A stretch of DNA of 43,223 nt, taken from NCBI GenBank assembly GCA_963618015.1, contig CAVEQS010000024.1, positions 1-43,223 of the forward strand. The letters are read 5' to 3'. Each line of letters starts with the position of its first letter. Within the stretch, counting starts at the first letter, position 1. The translations under genes were made by a program, and so were the position numbers. Shown in pieces: positions 8,113-16,253 of the stretch. The notes below the pieces were generated by a model. It was given only the letters and a program-made list of their open reading frames with translations. It had not been told where the DNA came from and ran no database searches. This DNA comes from Apopatocola sp963618015. Its GTDB lineage: Bacteria; Bacillota; Clostridia; Oscillospirales; Oscillospiraceae.

Positions 8113-9964
8113 GCATTATCTCCTTTGCCGCATTGGCAATACCCTCCGCATCAAGATGCAGGCGGTGCTGCAGTTCGCCGACCGAGCCGTGCTTAATGAC
8201 GCCGCTGCCGAGATCCAGCAGACGCGCGCCGCGAAGCAAAACGCCGTTTGCTGCGGCATCCGCCAAAAGAAGCGTACCCATGCCGCCGGAACGGCAGGAC
8301 TCCTCCACCATAATAAAGCGGCCGGTTTTTTGAAGCGACTCGCGGACGAGTTCCGGGGCAAGCGGCAGCAGGCGGTTGAGCTTGATGACCTCGGCGTGGA
8401 TGCCGTCCTTCGCGAGCTCTTTTGCCGCAGCGAGCACTGCATTGATCGAAATACCGTACGAGACGATTGTAACATCGTCACCGTTGCAAAGAACGGTTGT
8501 ATCCTCGCGGGAATGATCGTCAATATAGGCTCCCTCCCCGCCGCGGGGATATCGCAGCGCCACCGGCCCGGATTTTTCCCGCACGGCGATGGAGAGCATA
8601 GAGTCCATTTCATGGAAGCTCGCCGGGGCGTAAACGGTCATGTTCGGTACTGCGCTAAGAAATGACACATCAAATGATCCCTGGTGTGTGACGCCATCAT
8701 GACCGACAAGGCCCGCACGATCAACAGCCAAAACGACATGCAGCCCCATGAGGCCGATGTTTTCTATCAGCATATCGTAAGAGCGCTGGAGAAATGTGGA
8801 ATAGACGGCAAAAATGGGGGTAAGCCCCTGCTTTGCCATTCCAGCACACATGGCCGCGGCATGCTCTTCGGCAATGCCGAGTTCAAAATACCGCTGCGGA
8901 AACCGCCGGGCAAACTCGGAAAGCCCCGTCCCCTGCTCCATCGCCGCGGTAACGGCGCAGACGGTCGGGTCCTTTTCCGCCAGCGCTATCGCCGAAGCAC
9001 CGAAGGCAGCGGAAAAATCGTTGGCCTCTTCAACTTTAACGCCGGTCTCGGGATCGAACGGATTGACGCCGTGGTAAATCTGCGGGTTTTCCTCCGCAGG
9101 GGCATAACCCTTTCCTTTCACCGTCACTACATGGACGACAACCGGGCGGCGAAGATCCTTTGCCCAGCGCAGCGTCATTTCGAGCGCCTTTTCATCGTGG
9201 CCGTCTACCGGTCCAATATAGTAAAAGCCTAGATCATCGAAAATTCCAGACGGCAAAAGATGCGCTTTTATCCGCTCCTTGAGCCGGTGCAGCTCTTCGT
9301 AGGCGTGCGGATGCTTTTTCATTACGCGGCGGTATGTCCGCTTAAAGCGCAGATATCCCGGACGGGTACGCGCGCGGCGAAGCAGCCGGGCCACACCGCC
9401 GACGTTCTCGTTGATCGACATACCGTTGTCGTTGAGGACGATTACAGCAGCCTCGCGGCTCGCGCCGAGATCGCTCAAGCCCTCGTAGCATAAACCGCCG
9501 GTCATCGCGCCGTCACCGACGACGGCGACAACGTCGTAATTTCCGTGCATGAGCGTACGGGCTCGTGCCATTCCCGCGGCAAGCGACACGGAATCGGAGG
9601 CATGCCCGGCCAGAAACGGATCGGCGTTGCTCTCACACGGCTTGGGAAAGCCGGAGATGCCGTCGAGCTGGCGGAGCGTATCAAAAGAGTCACGGCGTCC
9701 GGTCAGGATCTTGTGGACATAGGACTGATGCCCGACATCAAACAAAATTCGATCCTTCATAGGGTCATAGACGCGGTGCAGCGCGACCGTGAGCTCCACG
9801 CTGCCGAGATTCGAGGCAAGGTGCCCGCCGGTGCGCGAAACGTTCTCCACAAGGAACTCGCGAATGTCCCGGCAGAGCTCCGGAATGTCCCGTTCCGGCA
9901 CGGCACGGAGGTCGGCGTTACTATTTATATTATATAAAAGATGTTTTTCTTTCTGGTTCAACAC
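8093..9964 (-). CDS. dxs: 1-deoxy-D-xylulose-5-phosphate synthase
   Basis: DXS condenses pyruvate and glyceraldehyde 3-phosphate, the first and flux-controlling step of the MEP isoprenoid pathway. The 623-residue thiamine-diphosphate enzyme shows R-T-G-G-H-L-A-S-N-L-G near residue 43, the TPP-Mg motif G-D-G-A-M-T-G-G...N-D-N-G-M-S (about 149-183), the transketolase-like pyrimidine domain with GIAEEHA (about 364) and a C-terminal transketolase domain. It starts with GTG at 9964, with AGGGG 8 bases upstream. The first codons are very AT-rich (TTTTATATAATATAAAT), unlike the rest. It starts a new transcript behind the ispA terminator; ispA, ispD and ispF elsewhere in the window serve the same pathway. 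Confidence 0.97.
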   Translation of the reverse strand: MLNQKEKHLLYNINSNADLRAVPERDIPELCRDIREFLVENVSRTGGHLASNLGSVELTVALHRVYDPMKDRILFDVGHQSYVHKILTGRRDSFDTLRQLDGISGFPKPCESNADPFLAGHASDSVSLAAGMARARTLMHGNYDVVAVVGDGAMTGGLCYEGLSDLGASREAAVIVLNDNGMSINENVGGVARLLRRARTRPGYLRFKRTYRRVMKKHPHAYEELHRLKERIKAHLLPSGIFDDLGFYYIGPVDGHDEKALEMTLRWAKDLRRPVVVHVVTVKGKGYAPAEENPQIYHGVNPFDPETGVKVEEANDFSAAFGASAIALAEKDPTVCAVTAAMEQGTGLSEFARRFPQRYFELGIAEEHAAAMCAGMAKQGLTPIFAVYSTFLQRSYDMLIENIGLMGLHVVLAVDRAGLVGHDGVTHQGSFDVSFLSAVPNMTVYAPASFHEMDSMLSIAVREKSGPVALRYPRGGEGAYIDDHSREDTTVLCNGDDVTIVSYGISINAVLAAAKELAKDGIHAEVIKLNRLLPLAPELVRESLQKTGRFIMVEESCRSGGMGTLLLADAAANGVLLRGARLLDLGSGVIKHGSVGELQHRLHLDAEGIANAAKEIMHEKDPA

Positions 9965-9995
9965 AAATGCTTCCCCTCATACTGTTAACTTAAGT

Positions 9996-10024
9996 ATAAT
10001 AACAAAAACAAACACCCTTTACAA
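9996..10024 (-). promoter_or_regulatory. probable sigmaA promoter of dxs
   Basis: On the minus strand TTGTAA (10024-10019) and TATTAT (10001-9996) are separated by 17 bases. The -35 element sits in the loop of the ispA terminator, so the end of one transcription unit and the start of the next share DNA. Confidence 0.5.
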
Positions 10025-10039
10025 GTGCAAAGGGTGTTT
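10004..10039 (-). terminator. terminator of the asp23-ispA operon
   Basis: Arms 10010-10020 and 10029-10039 form the 11-bp stem AAACACCCTTT/AAAGGGTGTTT with an 8-base loop. GTTTTTGTT follows on the minus strand. It lies 35 bases after the ispA stop. Confidence 0.85.
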
Positions 10040-10074
10040 TGACAAAAAATATTCACAGTTTTTCCGGGAAATAT

Positions 10075-10956
10075 TCATTTTCTGCGGTCAGCCAGAAGAT
10101 CGGCCAGCCAGCAGAGGAAATCCGTATCGGCAAAGTGTCCCGCAATGGCTTTTTTTGCCTTTTCGGTATGGAGATGAACGAGGCGGCCGCATTCCTCAAT
10201 GCCGAGGAGAGAAACGAACGTCGTCTTTTTCTCTGCGGCGTCCGATCCGATCGGCTTGCCAAGCTCGTCCACCGTGGAGATCGTGTCGAGCACATCGTCG
10301 CGGATCTGAAAAGCCAGGCCGAGATTCATTGCGAACTCTTCCGCCGCCAACACCTGCTCCGGCGAACCGCCGGCGCATTGAACGCCCATAACGCACGCCG
10401 CGCGAAGCAGCGCCCCGGTTTTCAGGCGGTGGATCTCATAGAGCTCCTCTTCCGTGACCGGGAGGCCTTCCTTGCTCGTATCTAGATACTGTCCGCCGCA
10501 CATACCCTGCTCGGCGGCAGCGTAGGCGAGCGTTTTCGCCATAGCCGCTGTGCGCTCGGGGGCGACCGGCGCGGATAGAACAGAGTAATACGCCGCCGAT
10601 TGCAGCGCGTCACCGGCGAGAACGGCGTTGGTTTCGCCGAAGGCTTTGTGGCACGTGGGCTTTCCGCGGCGGAGATCGTCGTTATCCATGCACGGGAGAT
10701 CGTCGTGGATGAGCGAGTAGGTATGCAGCATTTCAATGCCGCATGCGGCGGGAAGCGCCGCCGCGCGGTCTCCGCCGGAAATCTCGCAGAATTTCATAAG
10801 AAGCAGCGGGCGGATACGTTTTCCTCCGGCAAGAAGAGAGTAACGCATGGCGTCCAGAAGCTCTTTCTGCGGGCAAGGCTCCGAAAAACATGCTTCCAGT
10901 GCCGCGTTGATCTCGTTTTGAATGGCTTTGTATTCGCTGAAATGATCCATGCTCAT
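10075..10956 (-). CDS. ispA: farnesyl diphosphate synthase (polyprenyl synthetase)
   Basis: Condenses DMAPP/GPP with IPP to give farnesyl diphosphate, the precursor for undecaprenyl phosphate and other lipids. The 293-residue all-helical protein shows GGKRIRP (about 46-52), the first Asp-rich motif D-D-L-P-C-M-D-N-D-D (about 87-96), GDALQ (about 119) and the second motif D-D-V-L-D (about 227-231). The first ATG overlaps the xseB stop as ATGA; a second ATG two codons in is possible. xseA-xseB-ispA is a common bacterial order. Confidence 0.95.
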   Translation of the reverse strand: MSMDHFSEYKAIQNEINAALEACFSEPCPQKELLDAMRYSLLAGGKRIRPLLLMKFCEISGGDRAAALPAACGIEMLHTYSLIHDDLPCMDNDDLRRGKPTCHKAFGETNAVLAGDALQSAAYYSVLSAPVAPERTAAMAKTLAYAAAEQGMCGGQYLDTSKEGLPVTEEELYEIHRLKTGALLRAACVMGVQCAGGSPEQVLAAEEFAMNLGLAFQIRDDVLDTISTVDELGKPIGSDAAEKKTTFVSLLGIEECGRLVHLHTEKAKKAIAGHFADTDFLCWLADLLADRRK

Positions 10957-11201
10957 TCCGTCTCCGATGCAAAAGATGTTTCGACCGGCGCGCCGTCCGC
11001 GCCCTTTTGCAGGCGCACAACAGTCTGCTCCGCCTCATCGAGCTGCTTCGTACAGGTACGGATCAGCTCCGCGCCCTCGGTATAAAGAGAAAGAGATTCT
11101 TCAAGCGGAGCGTCGCCCTTTTCGAGCGAGCGGACGATCTCGTCCAGCCGGGCAAGCATTTGTTCAAAGGTTTTCGGTTTTGCGCTTTTGCGTTCTGCCA
11201 T
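10953..11201 (-). CDS. xseB: exodeoxyribonuclease VII small subunit
   Basis: XseB is the small helical subunit that assembles in several copies on XseA to form the exonuclease that degrades single-stranded DNA. The 82-residue product has the family pattern F-E-Q-M-L-A-R-L-D-E-I-V-R-S-L-E-K-G (about 13-30) followed by a second amphipathic helix, with a Lys-rich N-terminus. It is coupled to ispA by an ATGA overlap. Unusually, it is separated from xseA by a lipoprotein gene. Confidence 0.93.
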   Translation of the reverse strand: MAERKSAKPKTFEQMLARLDEIVRSLEKGDAPLEESLSLYTEGAELIRTCTKQLDEAEQTVVRLQKGADGAPVETSFASETE

Positions 11202-11224
11202 AATGTTTCCCCTATCCGTTTCGC

Positions 11225-12256
11225 TCAGCTCTTTTTATCCGTGACACGGACAATGGTCTCGCACTTCACGTCGCCGACGGCGCAGACGACTTTGGTCGTT
11301 CCCTCTTTTACGCCGGTAACGACGCCGTCTTCGTTGACGGTGGCGATGGCGGTATCAACGATGGTCCACGTTTCCTTGTTCGTACTGGGATCGATGTTGT
11401 ACATCGTGCAGTTGAGATCGACCGACTGGCCGACGGAGATCGTAAAGTCGGAGTTCGGCAGGCCGAAGCACGTGATCACAACGCGCGGTGTTTTATCGTT
11501 CGGATCCGGCGTCGCCTGCGCCGCAGCGGCAGCCGCTGCGGGCGGATTATCCGTTACGCGCACAATGCAAACGGCCTTGGCGGTGCCAGACTTGCAGACA
11601 ATGTTCGTATAGCCCATTTTCTTGCCGGTAACAAGGCCGGTCTCGGATACCGTCGCAATGGCAGGATCGTCCGACGACCAGGTGACCTCACTCCCCTCCG
11701 GTGTAACAACGGCGGTGAGCTGGAGCTCATATCCCCATTGTCCGCTGAGGCTGATGTCGGTCTTTTCCACATCGCCAAAGCAGATCTTGATCGTAGGCTC
11801 TGTCACGGTGAGCGCAAGGGATGCGGAGGCATCACCGATGGTATAGGTGATCTTGGGGTTGCCGACCTTCCAGCAGGTAACGATCCCGTTTTCATCCACG
11901 CTGGCAGAGGAGGCGTCGCTGGACGTCCAGATACCGCCGGTTGAGCCGTCGCTCGTGACCGCCTGCAGGCGGATGACCGTGGAGGTCTGGAAGCTCAGCT
12001 CAGTCACGGCCTTGTTCTCATACTGGATCTCGACCTTTACCGGCTCCTTCGTCGGCTCCGGCGTAGCGGAGGTCTCCGGCGTGGGCGTTGCCTCCTCCGG
12101 CACGGCCGTCGCGGCAGCCGTGGGGGACGCGCTCGCGCTGTCCGGCGTTTTGTTGTCACGATTCGTGAAAAAGTCGGAGATGCCGCAGCCCGTCAGAGAG
12201 AAGCACAGAGCGGCCGCTGCCAGAGCAAACGCCATCATGCGATATAGCTTTTTCAT
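11225..12256 (-). CDS. lipoprotein with three bacterial Ig-like (Big_2) domains
   Basis: A 343-residue predicted surface lipoprotein of unknown specific function. The signal peptide ends in the lipobox L-T-G-C with Cys24. A linker of about 45 residues rich in Thr, Pro, Ser and Ala (about 32-74) would span the wall, followed by three Big_2-type repeats (about 75-152, 155-236 and 258-339). Each carries the repeat pattern of S/D-x-A-x-V-x-E-x-G-x-V-T-G/C. A poly-Ala/Pro/Asp spacer separates repeats 2 and 3. Its ATG overlaps the xseA stop as ATGA with GGAGG inside xseA, so it is translated in step with a cytoplasmic nuclease subunit. Adhesion or wall binding is plausible from the domains only. 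Confidence 0.85.
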   Translation of the reverse strand: MKKLYRMMAFALAAAALCFSLTGCGISDFFTNRDNKTPDSASASPTAAATAVPEEATPTPETSATPEPTKEPVKVEIQYENKAVTELSFQTSTVIRLQAVTSDGSTGGIWTSSDASSASVDENGIVTCWKVGNPKITYTIGDASASLALTVTEPTIKICFGDVEKTDISLSGQWGYELQLTAVVTPEGSEVTWSSDDPAIATVSETGLVTGKKMGYTNIVCKSGTAKAVCIVRVTDNPPAAAAAAAQATPDPNDKTPRVVITCFGLPNSDFTISVGQSVDLNCTMYNIDPSTNKETWTIVDTAIATVNEDGVVTGVKEGTTKVVCAVGDVKCETIVRVTDKKS

Positions 12257-13467
12257 CCTTGTACCTCCGATTGACGCTCAACACGGCAGTCAAGCGCTCC
12301 GTGTTCAAGCCGTATATGGACGCTGTCGCCGGGTGCAACAGCCTTGGCATTCCTGAGAATGGCGCCGGATTGGTCGGTCGTAACGGAAAAGCCGCGTGCA
12401 AGTACTTTGAGCGGGCTCATCGCTTCAAGCGAGGAGACGAGCCGGACATACTCCTGCCGCTTTCCGAGCAGAAGGTGCTTTTCCGCCGCGTTCAAACGGT
12501 CGGAAAGACGGTCAACGTCCAGCCGGCGGTTTTGCAGGAATCCTGTCGGACTCTGCACGACAGGGCGCGTGGAAAGCTCGGTCAGCCGCGCGGAGAGCGC
12601 ATCAAGCCGCTTTCTTTCCGCCTGAGCGAGCCGGTTTTCGAGAGAAAGGAGCATCGCGCGGACGTCTGACTGCTCCGGTACGGCGAGCTCTGCACCGTTT
12701 GAGGGGGTTGCTGCACGCACGTCGGCAACAAAGTCGGCGATGGTCACATCCGGCTCGTGTCCGACGGCGGAAATGACCGGGATATCCGATGCGAATATCG
12801 CGCGGGCGACGCGCTCGTCGTTGAACGCCCAGAGATCTTCGATGGAGCCGCCGCCGCGTCCGGTGATGATGAGATCGGCCACGTTCCACCGATTCGCGTA
12901 CCGGATCGCGCCCGCGATCTCCGCGGGCGCCTCCGTTCCCTGCACGCGTACCGGCATTACGAGAACTTTTGTAAGCGGCCAGCGCTTTCCGAGAATGCGG
13001 ATCATGTCCTGCACGGCGGCTCCGGCGCCGGAGGTGATGAGTGCGATCTTCTCCGGCATGGCGGGAAGCGGCTTTTTGTGCTCCTGCGCAAACAGTCCCT
13101 CGGCAAGAAGCTTTGCCTTGAGCTGCTCATATGCCGCGTGAAGATCGCCCAGCCCTTCCGGCTGCACGGCGGAAACATAGAGCTGATACGCGCCGTCTCG
13201 CGGATAGACGGCGACGCGCCCGGCGCAGATCACGGCCATGCCGTTTTCCGGCCGGAAACGAAGCCGCGAAGCGTCGGCGCGGAACATGACGCAGCGCATC
13301 GAGGCTCCGGCATCCTTGAGCGTAAAATAATGATGCCCGGAAGGATAGATCTTATAATTGGAAAGCTCGCCGCGGACATAAACGCGGCGCAGCGCGCCGT
13401 CGCTTTCCACAATGGCGCGGATGTGCTCCGTGATCTCCGATACAGAGAGCGGCGAAATCTCCGTCAT
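12253..13467 (-). CDS. xseA: exodeoxyribonuclease VII large subunit
   Basis: XseA carries the catalytic core of exonuclease VII, which trims single-stranded DNA from both ends. The 404-residue product has an N-terminal OB-fold (V-R-G-E-L-S-N-Y-K, about 24-32; HHYFTLKD, about 40-47), the catalytic-domain segments ITSGAGAAVQDM (about 148) and GRGGGSIEDLWAFNDE (about 203-218), and a C-terminal coiled coil. Both ends are coupled: the ATG overlaps nusB's stop (ATGA) and its own stop overlaps the lipoprotein start. Confidence 0.95.
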   Translation of the reverse strand: MTEISPLSVSEITEHIRAIVESDGALRRVYVRGELSNYKIYPSGHHYFTLKDAGASMRCVMFRADASRLRFRPENGMAVICAGRVAVYPRDGAYQLYVSAVQPEGLGDLHAAYEQLKAKLLAEGLFAQEHKKPLPAMPEKIALITSGAGAAVQDMIRILGKRWPLTKVLVMPVRVQGTEAPAEIAGAIRYANRWNVADLIITGRGGGSIEDLWAFNDERVARAIFASDIPVISAVGHEPDVTIADFVADVRAATPSNGAELAVPEQSDVRAMLLSLENRLAQAERKRLDALSARLTELSTRPVVQSPTGFLQNRRLDVDRLSDRLNAAEKHLLLGKRQEYVRLVSSLEAMSPLKVLARGFSVTTDQSGAILRNAKAVAPGDSVHIRLEHGALDCRVERQSEVQG

Positions 13468-13949
13468 TCTTCTGCTGCGGGCTCTGTCTCCGGCTCGGCA
13501 GTCTCCTCCACGGCTTCGCCGCGAGAGCGCATAAAACTGCCGAGGATGCCGTTGATAAAGCGGACGGTCTCCGGCTCATCGTACCCCTTGGCGAGCTCGA
13601 CGGCTTCGTTGATGGATGCCGCTGCCGGGATATCCGGCATATAGAGGACCTCATAGAGCGCAACGCGCAGCACGGCAAGAGCGGTGCGCGAAATGCGCGA
13701 CAGCTTCCAGCCGTGAGAAAACTGCTCGATAAGTGCGTCAAGCTCCTCGCGGTGGTCACGTACGCCGGTCACAAGTTCCTTGATATAGGCACGCTCGTTC
13801 TCGCCGGGAATCTCCGTGAAAAGAGCGTCCTCCGCCGGAAGGGCGCGGAAATAATCCTCGTCGAAAAAAGCGTCCGGTCCGACGTCGCTGCCGGCGTTAA
13901 CGGCAAAGCTGAGCTGAAGAGCCAGCTGCCGTGCATTTGTTCTCGTCAT
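13464..13949 (-). CDS. nusB: transcription antitermination factor NusB
   Basis: NusB binds BoxA RNA with ribosomal protein S10 and supports antitermination of rRNA operons. The 161-residue helical protein begins with T-R-T-N-A-R-Q-L-A-L-Q-L and contains the family segments ISRTALAVLRVALYEVLYM (from about 106) and INEAVELAKGY...FINGILG. A Glu/Pro-rich acidic tail (about 145-161) is longer than usual. It lies 8 bases after asp23 and overlaps xseA. Confidence 0.94.
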   Translation of the reverse strand: MTRTNARQLALQLSFAVNAGSDVGPDAFFDEDYFRALPAEDALFTEIPGENERAYIKELVTGVRDHREELDALIEQFSHGWKLSRISRTALAVLRVALYEVLYMPDIPAAASINEAVELAKGYDEPETVRFINGILGSFMRSRGEAVEETAEPETEPAAEE

Positions 13950-13957
13950 AGAGAGAA

Positions 13958-14338
13958 TTACCCCTTCATATCGGTCTTATCAAAGGCGATGCCCGTGATA
14001 TGCACGTTGACAACGGTCTTGAGGCCGGTCATGTCCTCCACGCTCGCGGCGACCTGATCCTGCACCTTCTTGGCAACGACCGTGACGCCGTAGCCGTAGC
14101 GGACCATAATGAGGATATCAATGACGGCCTGGCCGTTATCCGCGGAGATCTTCACGCTCGGCGGGGTAGTCGCGCTCTTGATGCCAAGGAATTCGGCAAT
14201 GTCCGCACCGGGCACGGACGAGAGTCCCGCAACTCCTTCGATCTCCGAAACGGCGGCGTTCACCATTACCTGGATAACGTCCTCCGAAATGCTGATATTT
14301 CCTTTTTCCGTCTGGCTGGTAATATAGTTTTCAGGCAT
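13958..14338 (-). CDS. Asp23/Gls24 family envelope stress response protein
   Basis: A 126-residue protein of the Asp23/Gls24 family, usually membrane-associated through a partner and linked to envelope stress in Firmicutes. Visible are the start Y-I-T-S-Q-T-E-K-G-N-I-S-I-S, V-I-Q-V-M-V-N-A-A-V-S-E-I-E-G-V-A-G-L and the end in which V-V-N-V-H-I-T-G-I-A-F is preserved. It is first in the asp23-nusB-xseA-lipoprotein-xseB-ispA run; placement before nusB is common in Clostridia. A weak TAGAAT -10 lies upstream, next to the xerD terminator. Confidence 0.92.
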   Translation of the reverse strand: MPENYITSQTEKGNISISEDVIQVMVNAAVSEIEGVAGLSSVPGADIAEFLGIKSATTPPSVKISADNGQAVIDILIMVRYGYGVTVVAKKVQDQVAASVEDMTGLKTVVNVHITGIAFDKTDMKG

Positions 14339-14387
14339 AGCTGCTAACCTCCCAATGTATTCATGTCATTCTATCACAGTAAATACA

Positions 14388-14427
14388 AAAAATAAAGAGG
14401 CGTCCCAAAAAACTTTTGGAACGCCTC
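14388..14427 (-). terminator. terminator of xerD
   Basis: Arms 14397-14410 and 14414-14427 form a 14-bp stem (GAGGCGT.CCAAAA) with one G-U pair. TTTATTTTTTG follows on the minus strand. It lies 30 bases after the xerD stop. Confidence 0.9.
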
Positions 14428-14457
14428 GCCGTAGATATTGGTCGAAATGCGCTGAAA

Positions 14458-15348
14458 TCAGGCTCTGGGGTGCGATTTCTGGTACACGTCCTTGAGCTGC
14501 TTTTTGACGAGCTGCGAATAGATCTGTGTGGAGCTGATATCCGCATGACCAAGCATCTCCTGGATCGCCCGGATATCCGCGCCGTTTTCCAGCAGGTGCG
14601 CGGCAAAGGAGTGGCGCAGCGTGTGCGGCGTGATGTCCTTTTCGATGTGCGCCTTTGCCTGATAAGACTTGATGATCTTCCAGAAGCCCTGCCGGGACAT
14701 GCGCTCACCGCTGACGTTCACAAAGAGAGACGTTTCGTCTTTGCGCGCCAGCATCTGCGGGCGGACGAATTCCATATACTCGCTCAGCGCCCGGATCGCC
14801 GCCGGATAGAGCGGGATGAAGCGTTCCTTGTCATGGCTTACACAGCGGATCGCGCCGGCCGAGAGATTCACGTCCGTCACGTTGAGCGAGATAAGCTCGC
14901 TTACGCGGATACCGGTAGCGTACAGCAGCTCCAGCATGGCCTTGTCGCGGTAGCCCTTGAAATCCGTGCACTCCGGCTGCTCGAGCAGCAGCTCTACCTC
15001 GCTGCTCGTGAGGATCTGCGGGAGCTTCTGCTCACACTTGTCCGGAACCAGCTTGCCGGTCGGGTTTTCACTCACGATACGCTGCAAAATGAGGAAGGTG
15101 TAAAAGCATTTCAGCGACGCGATGGAACGGGAAACGGTCGCTACCGACTTCCCCATCCCGCGCAGCCAGGAAATGTATCCGTTCAGGACCTCCTCGTCCG
15201 CCTCGGTGTATCCGACAGTTTCGTGTGAGTCAAGGTATTCTCCGAACTGACGGATATCGCGGAGATACGAACTCAGGGTGTTGCTGGAAGCTTTCTTCAC
15301 ATTTGTAAGATAATCTTTAAACTTTTCATAGCACACGGAATTATCCAT
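14458..15348 (-). CDS. xerD: site-specific tyrosine recombinase XerD
   Basis: XerD resolves chromosome dimers at dif together with XerC. The 296-residue product has an N-terminal SAM-like DNA-binding domain (about 1-90) and a catalytic domain with the Arg of A-T-G-I-R-V-S-E-L (about 147), a Lys in the beta-hairpin region, H-T-L-R-H-S-F-A-A-H (His/Arg at about 239-242), GHADISSTQIY with the catalytic Tyr (about 275). The RBS GGAGG precedes the ATG. It lies 31 bases after a SpoIIM-like gene, a neighbourhood also known in Bacillus. It is a housekeeping Xer recombinase rather than a phage integrase, judged from length and context. Confidence 0.94.
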   Translation of the reverse strand: MDNSVCYEKFKDYLTNVKKASSNTLSSYLRDIRQFGEYLDSHETVGYTEADEEVLNGYISWLRGMGKSVATVSRSIASLKCFYTFLILQRIVSENPTGKLVPDKCEQKLPQILTSSEVELLLEQPECTDFKGYRDKAMLELLYATGIRVSELISLNVTDVNLSAGAIRCVSHDKERFIPLYPAAIRALSEYMEFVRPQMLARKDETSLFVNVSGERMSRQGFWKIIKSYQAKAHIEKDITPHTLRHSFAAHLLENGADIRAIQEMLGHADISSTQIYSQLVKKQLKDVYQKSHPRA

Positions 15349-15379
15349 AGCAACGCCCTCCTTCCTCTTTTTCTTTCTC

Positions 15380-15958
15380 TTATAGTAGTAACGGGATCAA
15401 AAGCTGCCGAACGAACGCCGCGGCGGACAGAAGCAATGCGGAAATCAAAAGCCGGTCGGTGGAAACAAAGGAAAACCGGATGCGGGGGCAGCCTCGGCAG
15501 GTTCGGTATATGTCAAGGGAGGAGCAAAACGCTTCCTCGCCAAGCAAAAACAAAGCAGAAAGAGAAAAAAATGCGGGGATACCGATGATCAGACAGGCTT
15601 TCCCGGCGGAAACGCCGCCCGCGAGCAGCGCCGCAACGCTGTATGAGAGAAGAAAGCCCCGAAAAAGAAAAAGGATCGGAAGAAGAATAAAGCCGAATAA
15701 AACGGCAGAGAGAAACACCGTTACAAAGCACGGCGCGGAATATGTCCACAGAAGCCGGAGAAATCCGGTCGAATTGGTAAGAGTTGCGTCCGCGAGAGAA
15801 GCGACGCTCCCCGGAATGGATCGCGTCGACACGAAAACAACAAGTGTTCCGAGCGCCGCGCCAAGACAGACGGCCAGCGGCAAAATCCAGCGAGCCGGTT
15901 TGGAAAAACGAAAAATGAGCGGCGCAGAAGTCGCCGCGTCAACCGGTGAATCGTTCAT
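15380..15958 (-). CDS. SpoIIM-like membrane protein
   Basis: A 192-residue integral membrane protein with about five hydrophobic segments (about 26-45, 71-92, 92-115, 116-140, 168-190). The segment P-I-L-F-L-F-R-G-F-L-L-S-Y and the glycine pattern around it recall stage II sporulation protein M, which works with SpoIID and SpoIIP in septal peptidoglycan degradation during engulfment. It is directly upstream of xerD, as spoIIM is near xerD in several Firmicutes. The match is by pattern and position; the sequence is diverged and an unrelated membrane protein cannot be excluded. It has its own strong sigmaA-like promoter. Confidence 0.6.
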   Translation of the reverse strand: MNDSPVDAATSAPLIFRFSKPARWILPLAVCLGAALGTLVVFVSTRSIPGSVASLADATLTNSTGFLRLLWTYSAPCFVTVFLSAVLFGFILLPILFLFRGFLLSYSVAALLAGGVSAGKACLIIGIPAFFSLSALFLLGEEAFCSSLDIYRTCRGCPRIRFSFVSTDRLLISALLLSAAAFVRQLLIPLLL

Positions 15959-16026
15959 GCTGTCTCCTCACCTCACAGCAAAAGAAACAACATAAAACAA
16001 TAATTTACATAATCTGTTGTACGCAC

Positions 16027-16055
16027 ACTATACCGCAGAATCATAAAGTTATCAA
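16027..16055 (-). promoter_or_regulatory. sigmaA promoter of the SpoIIM-like gene and xerD
   Basis: On the minus strand TTGATA (16055-16050) and TATAGT (16032-16027) are 17 bases apart. This leaves a leader of about 60 bases before the ATG at 15958. Confidence 0.75.
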
Positions 16056-16086
16056 TCCTTTTTTCTTAGTTTTTCGAAGTTTGTGA

Positions 16087-16120
16087 ATTATGTCTATATA
16101 TTATGTAAACAGTATTATGT
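16087..16120. repeat. three direct ATTATGT repeats
   Basis: ATTATGT occurs at 16087-16093, 16100-16106 and 16114-16120, 13 and 14 bases apart. An inverted copy, extended to TTACATAAT, lies at 16006-16014. They flank the promoter at 16027-16055 and could be binding sites of a regulator (inference) or chance in an AT-rich gap. Confidence 0.4.
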
Positions 16121-16141
16121 CGCCTCCCGTAACCGATCATC

Positions 16142-16167
16142 AAAAAACCATTGAAATTCAATGGTTT
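16142..16167 (-). terminator. terminator after the TIGR04086 gene
   Basis: The perfect 9-bp stem AAACCATTG/CAATGGTTT (16145-16153 and 16159-16167) has loop AAATT and a run of six T on the minus strand. Confidence 0.8.
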
Positions 16168-16250
16168 CCTCCCATATCTTGCGATTACTTTTCGTAATAA
16201 TCCCAAGATGTTGCCCGTTTCTCTTCGTTTATGTCAACTTGGGTTTTTGA
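16142..16250 (-). ncRNA. structured non-coding RNA or attenuator candidate
   Basis: On the minus strand, right after the TIGR04086 gene, CCCAAG/CTTGGG (arms 16240-16235 and 16207-16202 approximately) competes with ATCTTG...CAAGAT (around 16209-16204 and 16180-16175), which encloses ATTAC-GTAAT. A terminator hairpin follows at 16145-16167. No coding frame is present. I do not recognise a known riboswitch class. Confidence 0.4.
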
Positions 16251-16253
16251 TTC

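Noticed and set aside
16142..16250. Cyclic-di-GMP riboswitch
   Set aside because: A few shared words (GAAA loop, CGCAAG) occur, but the conserved core and helix order of either c-di-GMP class are not present.
15959..16253. Possible SCIFF peptide gene (scfA) next to the TIGR04086 gene
   Set aside because: All minus-strand frames in the gap were read for a Cys-rich peptide of about 45 residues; none is present, and the stretch is non-coding and structured.
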